Positions 42,474 through 50,719 of a stretch of 64,000 bases of DNA are shown piece after piece. The notes beneath the pieces were generated by a model, which saw only the letters and a list, made by a program, of their open reading frames with translations, ran no database searches and was not told the origin of the DNA. The stretch spans positions 4,774,001 to 4,838,000 of the forward strand of contig NZ_CP109596.1 of assembly GCF_036327755.1 (NCBI RefSeq). Direction: 5' to 3'. The position numbers and the translations under genes were made by a program. Source of the DNA: Nocardia sp. NBC_01503 (GTDB lineage Bacteria > Actinomycetota > Actinomycetes > Mycobacteriales > Mycobacteriaceae). Every line of letters begins with the position of its first letter. The first letter of the stretch is position 1.

Positions 42474-44294
42474 ATGTCAGCCATTCGGCAAGCGCAACAG
42501 ATCTTCGACGCGGGCGTGCTGTCGTTGGGTTTGATGGTCGACGGTCAGCAGGCCGCGAAGAATCTCGAGTACGCCCGGGCCGCCTTCCGCCGGGCCACCG
42601 AGCTCGATCCGGAGATGTGCGACGCGTGGCTGGGCCGCGCCGCCGCGGGGGATCTGAGCCAGGACGTGTTGCGCCAGTTGCACCGAACCTCGGGGACGTC
42701 GCTACTGCGCGAGCAGCGCCGCCTGGGGTTGTCGCCACGTCAGCTGGCGGGTCGGTTTCAAATCGGCCAGTACATCGACTATCCGATCGCGAGTCTGACC
42801 GAGATCTGGCTGGCGCAGGCCATGCGGCTGGTCGAGGACCGGGAGTTCGACGAGGCCCACCGGTTGTTGCAGGAGCTGGCCGAACGCCGCCGGGCGACGC
42901 CCGACGACCCGGACCGGGCCGTCGATGACAAGGTCTGCGCCTACGCGTGGGGGGTGCTGTACTTCACCGCCCAACTGTGGCCGGATGTGATGGCGGTGCT
43001 GGCCGGTTCGGCGGAGTGGCAGGACCAGTACATGGCCGCCGGCGCACATGTCATGGTCGGCACCGCCTGTGCGCATCTGGGTTTGTTCGGTGAGGCGACG
43101 CGGCGGCTGGAATTGGCTGAGCGGGGGCCGATTCCGGCCGCCCGCACCGCCGCGATGTACTGCCGCGGCCTGGCCCTGCGTGAGCAGGGCAATGAGGATG
43201 AGGCGCGGGCGCTGTTCGAGACCGTCTACACGCAGGTGCCCGATTTCGAGGCCAATTCCCAGGCGATGCGCGATCCCAAGTTTCGCATTGTGGTGACCAC
43301 CCGCGAACAGATCGAATCCCGTACGGACCGTTGGGATCCGGCGTCGGCGCCGTCTCTCGAGGATGCGGCGCAGGAAGAGCAGGAGCACAAGGCCGAGGTG
43401 ATTCTGGCCGCGGCGCGCAAGGAGTTGGAGTCGCAGATCGGGCTGGGCGCGGTCAAGGTCCAGGTCGCCAAGTTGCAGTCCTCGGCCACCATGGCCAAGA
43501 TCCGGGCGGAGAAGGGCCTCAACAGCATGCCGCGCGGTCAGCATCTGGCCTTCACCGGTCCGCCGGGGACCGGTAAGACCACCATCGCGCGGGTGGTGGC
43601 CAAGATCTACTGCGGGTTGGGGCTGCTCAAGACCGATAAGGTGGTGGAGACCAAGCGCTCCGATTTCGTCGGCCAGCATCTGGGTTCGACCGCGATCAAA
43701 GCCAATGCGCTGATCGATTCGGCCATGGACGGTGTGCTCTTCGTCGATGAGGCGTACACGCTCATCCAGTCGGGTCTGTCCGGTGGGGACGCCTTCGGCC
43801 GCGAGGCGGTCGACACCCTGTTGGCGCGCATGGAGAACGATCGCGACCGCCTGGTGGTCATCATCGCCGGATACGACGGTGAGATCGACCGATTCCTGGC
43901 CAGCAACGACGGTTTGGCCTCGCGCTTCGCCAAACGCGTGAAATTCGACTCCTATACGCCGGATGAACTTTGCGAGATCGGCGGTTTCATTGCGCGCAAA
44001 CGTGATTCGACGGTCGCCGACGAGGCGATCGAATTGCTGCGCACGGCCTGCGCCGAACTCTACGAGGCCGAGCGCGTCGACCAGAGTGGTCTGCCCCGCC
44101 GCGGCGTGGATATCGCGGGCAACGGCCGCTTCATCCGCAATGTCATAGAAAGCGCCGAGGAAGAGCGCGAATACCGTCTCGCCATGGACGAGACCCTGGA
44201 CCCGCGCGGCCTGGACCAGGAAACGCTGATGCGGATCGAGGCGGGCGATATGAGCAAGGCGCTCGAGGCCGTGCTCGCCACCTTGACCGGCTGA
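42474..44294 (+). CDS. eccA: T7SS cytosolic AAA+ ATPase EccA
   Basis: Cytosolic ATPase of 606 residues. ATG 42474 (MSAIRQAQQIFDAGV) is chosen over the upstream GTG because the family begins there. Residues 1 to ~300 form the TPR-like superhelical N-terminal domain. The AAA+ domain has Walker A GPPGTGKTT (Lys368), Walker B GVLFVDEAYTL and the arginine-rich sensor region GLASRFAKRVKF. EccA recycles or unloads ESX substrates and their chaperones; it is not part of the membrane complex. Confidence 0.93.
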   Translation: MSAIRQAQQIFDAGVLSLGLMVDGQQAAKNLEYARAAFRRATELDPEMCDAWLGRAAAGDLSQDVLRQLHRTSGTSLLREQRRLGLSPRQLAGRFQIGQYIDYPIASLTEIWLAQAMRLVEDREFDEAHRLLQELAERRRATPDDPDRAVDDKVCAYAWGVLYFTAQLWPDVMAVLAGSAEWQDQYMAAGAHVMVGTACAHLGLFGEATRRLELAERGPIPAARTAAMYCRGLALREQGNEDEARALFETVYTQVPDFEANSQAMRDPKFRIVVTTREQIESRTDRWDPASAPSLEDAAQEEQEHKAEVILAAARKELESQIGLGAVKVQVAKLQSSATMAKIRAEKGLNSMPRGQHLAFTGPPGTGKTTIARVVAKIYCGLGLLKTDKVVETKRSDFVGQHLGSTAIKANALIDSAMDGVLFVDEAYTLIQSGLSGGDAFGREAVDTLLARMENDRDRLVVIIAGYDGEIDRFLASNDGLASRFAKRVKFDSYTPDELCEIGGFIARKRDSTVADEAIELLRTACAELYEAERVDQSGLPRRGVDIAGNGRFIRNVIESAEEEREYRLAMDETLDPRGLDQETLMRIEAGDMSKALEAVLATLTG

Positions 44295-44334
44295 GCGCTC
44301 CTGCGGCGATCTGCCCCGCCACCGCCCGCCGCCT

Positions 44335-44850
44335 ATGATCTCCGATGAGATGGATGATTCGACGCAGCGGGTGTTCGGCGGGCAGGCCGCTATCGCGCAT
44401 TTGGTGCCGTCGCCGTGGGATCGGCTGAAGTTCCTGGCAGCGCTGGGGGAGTGGCGGGGACGGCCCATCCGGTTGATGGCGGTGCAAGTCGACGGCTTGC
44501 CGGGCACCTGGGGAGTGGGGCGGGGGACACCGTGTGGGTTGTGGCTCGATACCGCTGATGCCGATGTGATCGCCTATGCGGCCGGGACCACCGATTTCCA
44601 TGTGGATCAGATCATCGCGCATGAGGCGGGGCATATGGTGCTCGATCATGATGCGGGCGCCGAGGGGTTGACGGGGCTGGCGGAGTTGCTGCCGGATTTG
44701 GATCCGGCGACGATTCGGCGGGTGCTGCGGCGGTCGGAGTTCGCCGATCATCAGGAGGATGAGGCGGAGTTGTTCGCGGATCTGCTGCTGTCGAGTACCT
44801 CGCGGTGGCGGTCCAGCAGACCGATGCGGTCGTTCTGGGGTGATCAGTGA
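44335..44850 (+). CDS. ImmA/IrrE-like metalloprotease-fold protein
   Basis: A 171-residue protein with the zinc motif in IIAHEAGHMVLDH (HExxH, around residues 98-102) and a third acidic ligand region EDEAELFADLLL, as in the ImmA/IrrE family, which cleaves or derepresses helix-turn-helix repressors. No strong ribosome binding site precedes ATG 44335; the in-frame ATG at 44350 is an alternative. The stop overlaps the next start (GTGA). In actinobacteria such genes are often found beside MAB_1171c-family membrane proteins and a helix-turn-helix gene, as here. Its target is plausibly one of the two regulators at 47343-48421. Confidence 0.75.
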   Translation: MISDEMDDSTQRVFGGQAAIAHLVPSPWDRLKFLAALGEWRGRPIRLMAVQVDGLPGTWGVGRGTPCGLWLDTADADVIAYAAGTTDFHVDQIIAHEAGHMVLDHDAGAEGLTGLAELLPDLDPATIRRVLRRSEFADHQEDEAELFADLLLSSTSRWRSSRPMRSFWGDQ

Positions 44851-45989
44851 CCTCGTCCGCTCCGGCGCTCATCGCGTGGACGGTGCTCGGGTTCAGCATG
44901 ATCGCCGTGCTGTTCCGACTGCTGTGGTTGTTCGGCAGTGCGCGGTCGAGTGAGCGGCTGGTCACCTACGGTCTGCTGCTGGGGACCGCCTCGGGGCTGC
45001 TGCGCGAGCGCGCGGTGCAGGACACGCTGTCGGGCGTGCTCGATATCGGATTCACCAGGCAGTTGTCGACGGTGGTGATGGTGCTGACCTTCGTGCCGCT
45101 GTGCCTGTTGGCGGTGTCCTGGTCCGAACGCTGGTCCGAAGACGCTGTTCGCAACACCCGATACGTCTGGGCCGCCGGATACGTCTCGGCGGTGCTCATG
45201 CTGATCGCCGGTGCGCACGCCAGATCTCTCGGCCAATACATCGACCGGACACCAGGCTGGCAAACCCCGCTCTACTTCGCCTTCTTCTCCCTCTGGTGCG
45301 GATTCACCGGCGCGCTGATGGCCTCCACCAGTATTCGCGAACTGCGCGCCGGTGACCTGCGCCCGCTGCACCGCCTCACCTATCTGACCATCACCGTGAT
45401 CGGCCTCTGGGCGCTCGAGGAGGCGGTCTCGATCTTGGTCAGCTCGGTCTGCGCCGCGACCGGCACCGGACACGCCTTCGTCGAATTCCGTTTCAGGGCA
45501 AACGAAAACAACTACATCTACCTGCTGGCCGGTGGTGCGATCGTCGCCGCGGGCGGGGTGGTGGCCGAGTTGGCGCGCCGACTGCGCATCGATCCGGCCT
45601 CGCGCGCCGTGCGGCAGCTGTACCCGATGTGGGCGGACCTGGTCGATGCCTGTCCCGAGATTCCGCGCCCGCGCGCGGAGACGCGCCTGCCCCCGCGCCG
45701 GCGCGTGCATCGTACGACCGTCGAGATCCGCGATTGCCTGCTGGTGCTGGGCCGTTTCGCCGAGCCCGTATCCGCGCCGGGCCCCGCGGCCGAGGCCGAG
45801 CAGATCGCGAATGCCTTGCAGCGCAAGCGATCCGGCGCCGAGCCCGGCCCGTATCGGCGACTGCAGGTCTCCGCACCCGGCCGCGATATCGTCGATGAGA
45901 CGCGTGCGCTGCGCCGGATAGCCGATCACTGGGCCGCTCCCGGTCCCCAATACGCCAGCTCCCTATCGGATGGAGACACCGCACGATGA
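44847..45989 (+). CDS. MAB_1171c-family membrane protein
   Basis: A 380-residue protein with about seven hydrophobic helices in residues 5-245, then a cytoplasmic domain opening with ASRAVRQLYPMWADL, the typical junction of this family. It is named a putative transporter, but no transport activity is proven. It overlaps its neighbours by 4 bases on both sides (GTGA and ATGA), so the ImmA/IrrE-like gene, this gene and the P450 form one translationally coupled operon. Confidence 0.75.
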   Translation: MTSSAPALIAWTVLGFSMIAVLFRLLWLFGSARSSERLVTYGLLLGTASGLLRERAVQDTLSGVLDIGFTRQLSTVVMVLTFVPLCLLAVSWSERWSEDAVRNTRYVWAAGYVSAVLMLIAGAHARSLGQYIDRTPGWQTPLYFAFFSLWCGFTGALMASTSIRELRAGDLRPLHRLTYLTITVIGLWALEEAVSILVSSVCAATGTGHAFVEFRFRANENNYIYLLAGGAIVAAGGVVAELARRLRIDPASRAVRQLYPMWADLVDACPEIPRPRAETRLPPRRRVHRTTVEIRDCLLVLGRFAEPVSAPGPAAEAEQIANALQRKRSGAEPGPYRRLQVSAPGRDIVDETRALRRIADHWAAPGPQYASSLSDGDTAR

Positions 45990-47392
45990 CCATCACCACG
46001 CCGAATTCGGGCCGGATCAGAGCCAAGGATCGGGTGCTGCCGCATCCGCCGTATCGCCTTCCGGTACTCGGCGATGTCTGGGATCTGCATGTCACCGACT
46101 CGAGTCAGTGGGGTATGCGCGGGGCGCAGAAGTACGGGGATATCTACGAGCGCAATATCTTCGGCGCCCGGGTGACCTATGTGAGCTCACCGGAGCTGCT
46201 GCGCGAGATCAATGACGACGCCAAATGGGCCAAGTTCCTTGGCATCCCGATTCGCGATCTGCGCACGGTGGCCCGCGACGGCCTGTTCACCGCGCATAAC
46301 AGCGAACCGAATTGGGCCAAGGCGCATGCGATTCTGGCTCCGTCGTTCACCGCGCCCGCCATGCGGAGCTATCACGCCACCATGCGCGAGTGCGCGGCGG
46401 AATTGATCGAGCATTGGGATGGTCGCGCGGGGGAGTGGATCGATATCCCCAGCGATACCAACAAGGTGGCGCTGGAGGTGATCGGGCGCACGGGTTTCGG
46501 CTACTCCTTCGACTCGTTCGACCGCACCGATGAGCATCCCATCGTGGCCGCGATGCTGCGCGCGCTGACCTACATCAATCGTGCCGCGTATTCGCATCCG
46601 GTGTTGGAGCGCACCGTGTTTCGCGAGCAGCGCGCCCAGCATCTGGCCGATGTCGAGTTCGTCAACCGCGAGGTCGACGCGATCATCGCGCGGCGGCGGA
46701 GCGAGGGTGCGGGCGGGCATGAGGATCTACTGGAGCGCATGCTCACCGCGGAAGATCCGGAGACCGGCGAACCCCTGGACGCGCAGAATATCCGCCATCA
46801 GATCCTGACGTTCCTGGCCGCCGGTCACGAGACATCCGCCGGTGTAATGGCTTTCGCGCTGCATTACCTCTCGGTGAATCCCGAGATCGCCGACCGCGCC
46901 CGAGCGGAGATCGACCAGGTCTGGACCGGCGAGGAGCTGCGGTCCGAGGAGGTCGCCAAGCTGCGCTATGTGCGACGCGTTGTCGACGAATCATTGCGGC
47001 TGTGGCCGACCGCGCCTGGTTACTTCCGAAAAGCCAACGCGGACACCATGCTCGGCGGCGAATACCCGTTCGAGAAGGGTGAGTGGGTCTTCATCGTCCT
47101 GCTGCAACTGCACCGGCACCGGCTGTGGGGTGATGATCCCGAAGCCTTCGATCCCGATCGCTTTCTCCCCGAACGTGTTCGGGCCCGGCATCCGGAGCTG
47201 TACCGGCCCTTCGGCGTGGGTATGCGCGCCTGTATCGGCCGCCAGTTCGCGTACCACGAGATCGTGCTCGTACTCGCGACGATGCTGCGCAATTACGATC
47301 TGGAACCCGATCCGAACTATCGGCTGAAGGTCAAGGAGACGATCACTCTGAAGCCGGATCAGTTGCGGCTGAGAGTGACTCGCCGCGGGTAG
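45986..47392 (+). CDS. Cytochrome P450, CYP102-like heme domain
   Basis: A soluble heme monooxygenase of 468 residues. The heme-thiolate loop is FGVGMRACIGRQFA (Cys416), the oxygen-activating I-helix is FLAAGHETSAGVM and the ExxR motif is in DESLRLWP. Length, the proline-rich start (PHPPYRLPVLGD) and the motif spacing resemble the heme domain of CYP102/BM3 fatty-acid hydroxylases, but no reductase domain is fused, so external redox partners are needed. The last ~50 bases overlap the convergent gene at 47343. Its substrate may be linked to the membrane protein encoded just upstream. Confidence 0.88.
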   Translation: MTITTPNSGRIRAKDRVLPHPPYRLPVLGDVWDLHVTDSSQWGMRGAQKYGDIYERNIFGARVTYVSSPELLREINDDAKWAKFLGIPIRDLRTVARDGLFTAHNSEPNWAKAHAILAPSFTAPAMRSYHATMRECAAELIEHWDGRAGEWIDIPSDTNKVALEVIGRTGFGYSFDSFDRTDEHPIVAAMLRALTYINRAAYSHPVLERTVFREQRAQHLADVEFVNREVDAIIARRRSEGAGGHEDLLERMLTAEDPETGEPLDAQNIRHQILTFLAAGHETSAGVMAFALHYLSVNPEIADRARAEIDQVWTGEELRSEEVAKLRYVRRVVDESLRLWPTAPGYFRKANADTMLGGEYPFEKGEWVFIVLLQLHRHRLWGDDPEAFDPDRFLPERVRARHPELYRPFGVGMRACIGRQFAYHEIVLVLATMLRNYDLEPDPNYRLKVKETITLKPDQLRLRVTRRG

Positions 47393-47780
47393 GCGGCTGT
47401 CGGCGGGCGCGCAACGCCTCGGTGAGCGCCTGCCGATCCGAGGTCGCGGGGCGTCCGCGCAGACGCACCCGCCGCACCCCGGCCTCGCGCAGGGCGCGCA
47501 GCAGGTCCAGCTGCACATAGGTGTCGATCACGCGCTGCGCCCGGCCGGAGTCGGTCAGGAACCACGGGGCCTGATTGAAGTGCTCGGCCAGCGCGGTGAG
47601 CAGTCGCTCGGAGGCGGCGTCGACCGCGCCGCGGCGCAGCGCGGACAGGTCGGCGGCGGTCGTCTCGACCCCACGATCACGCAGTGCGGCCGCGATGAGT
47701 TCGGGCGTGGGCTCACCCTCATCGGGACTGTGCAGGGCGCGGAAGAGAATGTCGACGCGCTGCGCCAAGGGCAGGCTCAT
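47343..47780 (-). CDS. EspR-like helix-turn-helix regulator
   Basis: A 145-residue DNA-binding protein from ATG 47780, which overlaps the upstream stop (ATGA). The N-terminal domain RVDILFRALHSP, ELIAAALRDRGVE, DLSALRRG, ALAEHFNQAPWFLTD follows mycobacterial EspR residue by residue in layout (EspR: LFDTVYPPGRGP, EVIAALKAEGI, YLSQLRSG, ALANFFRIKAAYFTDD). A C-terminal VRRVRLRG segment also parallels EspR. EspR is a nucleoid-associated regulator of ESX-1 genes; whether this paralogue controls the nearby ESX locus or only the local operon is not known. Confidence 0.75.
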   Translation of the reverse strand: MSLPLAQRVDILFRALHSPDEGEPTPELIAAALRDRGVETTAADLSALRRGAVDAASERLLTALAEHFNQAPWFLTDSGRAQRVIDTYVQLDLLRALREAGVRRVRLRGRPATSDRQALTEALRARRQPPTRGESLSAATDPASE

Positions 47781-48421
47781 ACGCCCGCCTCGCCGAATCG
47801 GGCTTCGAAGCGTTGACGGGTCGATTCGTCCAGGTCGACGCGTATGCCCGCGAGCCACCGCCGGTACAGGGCTTCCTCCTCATTGTCGCGAGCCGGGTCG
47901 ATCGGCCGGTCCAGATACGGTCCCAGAATCGTCACCAGCGGTCCGAGCGCACCTCCGCGGCGTCGGTTCGCTTCCAGTAGCTGGGTGACATATCGCGCGT
48001 ACAGCGGTTGGATCGCGGCGTCCAAGCGTTCCGCGGCCGACCGCATGGCGGGGGTCTCGGTCTCCGCGAGATCTCCGATTTCTCGTGCGGCCGTGATCAA
48101 TTCGGTAATGGTCTCGGCATCCACATAGACCCCGGGTGGCCCGGAGATGATTCCGGTGCGCTCCTTGAGCGGGGTGGGGTTGCCTCCGGTGAAGTAGACG
48201 TTCTCGGCGGATCCGGCCGTCCAGTCCAGGCCGACATTGACTCTGCGCAGGGTCTTGGGCGTCAGCCCCCGGGCCTCTCCGCGCTCGATCTTGAGCATGG
48301 TGGGTTCGGTCGGGCCGCCGTGCAGATGCACTTGCCGGCGGGATCGGTGCAGCGCGCCCATGCGTGCGACCACGACGTCGGCGAGTCGCCTCGCGGACGC
48401 GTCATCGGTCGATTCGGTCAC
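47777..48421 (-). CDS. Helix-turn-helix regulator (XRE-like)
   Basis: A protein of 214 residues if GTG 48421 is used. The N-terminal part ADVVVARMGALHRSRRQ, TMLKIERGEA, LTPKTLRRVNVGL is a helix-turn-helix domain; the rest is helical and Ala/Glu/Arg-rich without a recognised motif. The frame is open up to 48484, but that start would place an operator-like site (48441-48450) inside the gene, so the shorter start is preferred. It overlaps the EspR-like gene by 4 bases. Likely an autorepressor; the ImmA/IrrE-like protein may be its antagonist. Confidence 0.65.
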   Translation of the reverse strand: MTESTDDASARRLADVVVARMGALHRSRRQVHLHGGPTEPTMLKIERGEARGLTPKTLRRVNVGLDWTAGSAENVYFTGGNPTPLKERTGIISGPPGVYVDAETITELITAAREIGDLAETETPAMRSAAERLDAAIQPLYARYVTQLLEANRRRGGALGPLVTILGPYLDRPIDPARDNEEEALYRRWLAGIRVDLDESTRQRFEARFGEAGV

Positions 48422-48440
48422 CGCCACCCGAAGATAGTAG

Positions 48441-48532
48441 TACGAAAATACCTCGATAACGAACCCTGTCTTTGCCCGGGTCACCGGGATATTGTCTTGC
48501 TCCAGACGTTATATTTTCGTATCATTTTCGTA
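48441..48532. promoter_or_regulatory. Three TATTTTCGTA operator-like sites
   Basis: TACGAAAATA at 48441-48450 is the exact reverse complement of TATTTTCGTA at 48512-48521; a third copy, CATTTTCGTA, is at 48523-48532. The last two are 11 bases apart, one helical turn. The sites lie 20-110 bases upstream of the helix-turn-helix gene start in an AT-rich stretch. Confidence 0.6.
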
Positions 48533-48713
48533 TCCGGATGTCAGCTGCGGCTCGTCGGGTCGGGCATGGGTGATCGGCCACGGAGGGGGCGGTCGATCAC
48601 CCACTGTTCCCGCGGGTGTGCTCCACAGCTCACAGAGGGGTAGGGGCGGTTTGTGAAAATACGGCGCTGACTAGCATCGATTCACGTACAGATCGAGGCG
48701 ACCCCGAGGACTT

Positions 48714-50192
48714 GTGTTGACTACCGACTCTCTTGACCGCTGGAATGCCCACGAGGCATCCGCGGAGGCGATGATTCCGATCATCGGAAGGCTGTACCGC
48801 GAGAAGGGGGTCACCATCCTCCTGCACAGCCGCTCGCTGGTGAACAAATCGGTGATCAGCATTCTGCGCACGCACCGCTTCGCCCGCCAGATCGAGGGCG
48901 AGGAGCTGTCCATCGAGGAGACGCTGCCCTTCCTCGAGGCGCTCACGCAACTGGATCTGGGGCCGTCCAAGGTTGATCTGGGTCGCCTGGTCATGGCGTA
49001 TCGCGTTGATACGCGCGGACTTTCGATTCCCGAGTTCACCGCCGCCGTGCTGGCCGATATCACCGGCGACAACAAGGCCGAGCCGCAGGGGCCGCGCGAT
49101 GTGGTGCTCTACGGTTTCGGCCGGATCGGCCGGCTGGTCACTCGGTTGCTGATCGAGAAGACCGGTTCGGGCAATGGCCTGAATCTGCGGGCCGTGGTGG
49201 TGCGCAAGGGCGGTGAAGACGATCTGACCAAGCGGGCGTCGCTGCTGCGCCGGGATTCGGTGCACGGTCAGTTCAACGGCACCATCAAGGTCGATGTCGA
49301 GAATGACACGATCATCGCCAATGGCAATGTCATCAAGTTCATCTACAGCAATGATCCGACGACGATCGACTACACCGAGTTCGGGATCGACAATGCCATT
49401 CTGATCGACAACACCGGCAAATGGCGTGACCGCCAAGGGCTTTCGCAGCATCTGCGGCCCGGTATCGCGAAGGTGCTGCTCACCGCGCCGGGTAAGGGTG
49501 ATGTGCCGAATATCGTGCACGGCGTGAATCACCTGTCGCTCGAGCTGTCCGAGCAGATCGTCTCCTGCGCCTCGTGCACGACCAATGCCATTGTGCCGCC
49601 GTTGAAGGCGATGGATGACGAGTACGGCATCACCCGCGGTCACGTGGAGACGGTGCACTCGTTCACCAATGATCAGAACCTGCTGGACAACTACCATCCG
49701 GCTGATCGCCGCGGCCGGTCCGCGCCGTTCAACCTGGTGCTCACCGAAACCGGCGCAGCCTCCGCGGTCGCGAAGGCCATGCCGGACTTCAAGGCCAAGA
49801 TCACCGGAAACTCGATTCGCGTTCCCACGCCGGATGTTTCGGTCGCGATCCTGAATCTGCAGCTGAAGCGTGAGGTCACCAAGGCCGAGGTGCTGGACTA
49901 CCTCCGGCAGATGTCGCTGTCGGGCCCGTTGAGCCGCAATCTCGACTACACCGCAGCCACCGATGTGGTCTCCAGCGATTTCATCGGTTCGCGCGCGGCC
50001 TCGATCGTCGACGCCAATGCCACCATCGTCGACGGCGACACCGCGATCCTGTATCTCTGGTACGACAACGAATTCGGCTACTCCTGCCAGGTGGTGCGCA
50101 CCGTGCAGTACATCTCCGGTATCGAGTACCCGACCTACCCGCACCTGGGCGCACAGGACGCCGCCGAGGCGCTCGCCCCGGTCGCCGGATAG
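48714..50192 (+). CDS. gapB: Glyceraldehyde-3-phosphate dehydrogenase, long GapB-type
   Basis: Oxidises glyceraldehyde 3-phosphate or runs the reverse, gluconeogenic reaction. At 492 residues it is ~150 longer than classic GAPDH, with an extra helical N-terminal domain (1-128) before the Rossmann start VVLYGFGRIGRLVTRLL. The catalytic Cys288 is in SCASCTTNAIVPP, with the partner His in VETVHSFTNDQ. This layout matches corynebacterial GapB, which favours gluconeogenesis; direction here is inferred. The start may be GTG 48714 or TTG 48717, the latter better spaced from GAGGA at 48706. Confidence 0.9.
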   Translation: MLTTDSLDRWNAHEASAEAMIPIIGRLYREKGVTILLHSRSLVNKSVISILRTHRFARQIEGEELSIEETLPFLEALTQLDLGPSKVDLGRLVMAYRVDTRGLSIPEFTAAVLADITGDNKAEPQGPRDVVLYGFGRIGRLVTRLLIEKTGSGNGLNLRAVVVRKGGEDDLTKRASLLRRDSVHGQFNGTIKVDVENDTIIANGNVIKFIYSNDPTTIDYTEFGIDNAILIDNTGKWRDRQGLSQHLRPGIAKVLLTAPGKGDVPNIVHGVNHLSLELSEQIVSCASCTTNAIVPPLKAMDDEYGITRGHVETVHSFTNDQNLLDNYHPADRRGRSAPFNLVLTETGAASAVAKAMPDFKAKITGNSIRVPTPDVSVAILNLQLKREVTKAEVLDYLRQMSLSGPLSRNLDYTAATDVVSSDFIGSRAASIVDANATIVDGDTAILYLWYDNEFGYSCQVVRTVQYISGIEYPTYPHLGAQDAAEALAPVAG

Positions 50193-50213
50193 GTCCTGTT
50201 CGACGGAGGAGTT

Positions 50214-50546
50214 ATGGCACTGGTCATTCCGGATGTGCTCACGGAGTCGTGTGCCACCCGGCAGGCGCTGGAGCGGCTGGCCGCCAAATGGCGGATCCTG
50301 CTGATCTACGCGCTGCTCGATGGTCCGCATCGCCCCGCGGACCTGCGCCGCCGGCTACCGGACATCACGCAGAAGGTGCTCACCGAGACCCTGCGCGGGA
50401 TGATCGACGACGGTCTGGTGGAGCGGCATGTGTACAAGCAGACCGCTCCCCAGCATGTCGAATATCAGCTGACCGAACTCGGCAAATCCCTCCAGCAGCC
50501 GCTGGCCGCCATCTGCGAATGGGCGGTCGCGTCCGCGCCGGACTGA
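50214..50546 (+). CDS. HxlR-family transcriptional regulator
   Basis: A 110-residue winged-helix regulator from ATG with GGAGG upstream. LERLAAKWRILLIYALLDGP, RPADLRRRLPDITQKVL and PQHVEYQLTELGKSL are the family signature, including a single N-terminal Cys (ESCATRQ) that in some HxlR proteins senses aldehydes or oxidants. It follows gapB by 21 bases, so it may be co-transcribed and respond to an aldehyde or redox signal. Confidence 0.88.
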   Translation: MALVIPDVLTESCATRQALERLAAKWRILLIYALLDGPHRPADLRRRLPDITQKVLTETLRGMIDDGLVERHVYKQTAPQHVEYQLTELGKSLQQPLAAICEWAVASAPD

Positions 50547-50719
50547 CACTGCTCGGCCGTACTCCGGGCCGCAGGATCCGCCTCGGTGCGTCCGCGACCG
50601 GTCGGTGGCCGCCGGCGGTCGCGGAAATCGCCGATCGGCGCTGACCCACGGTGCGCTACATTCTCTCGGGGTCACAGCATGATTCGGGTGCTGGATCCGT
50701 TTGCGCCGGGGAGGGTTTC

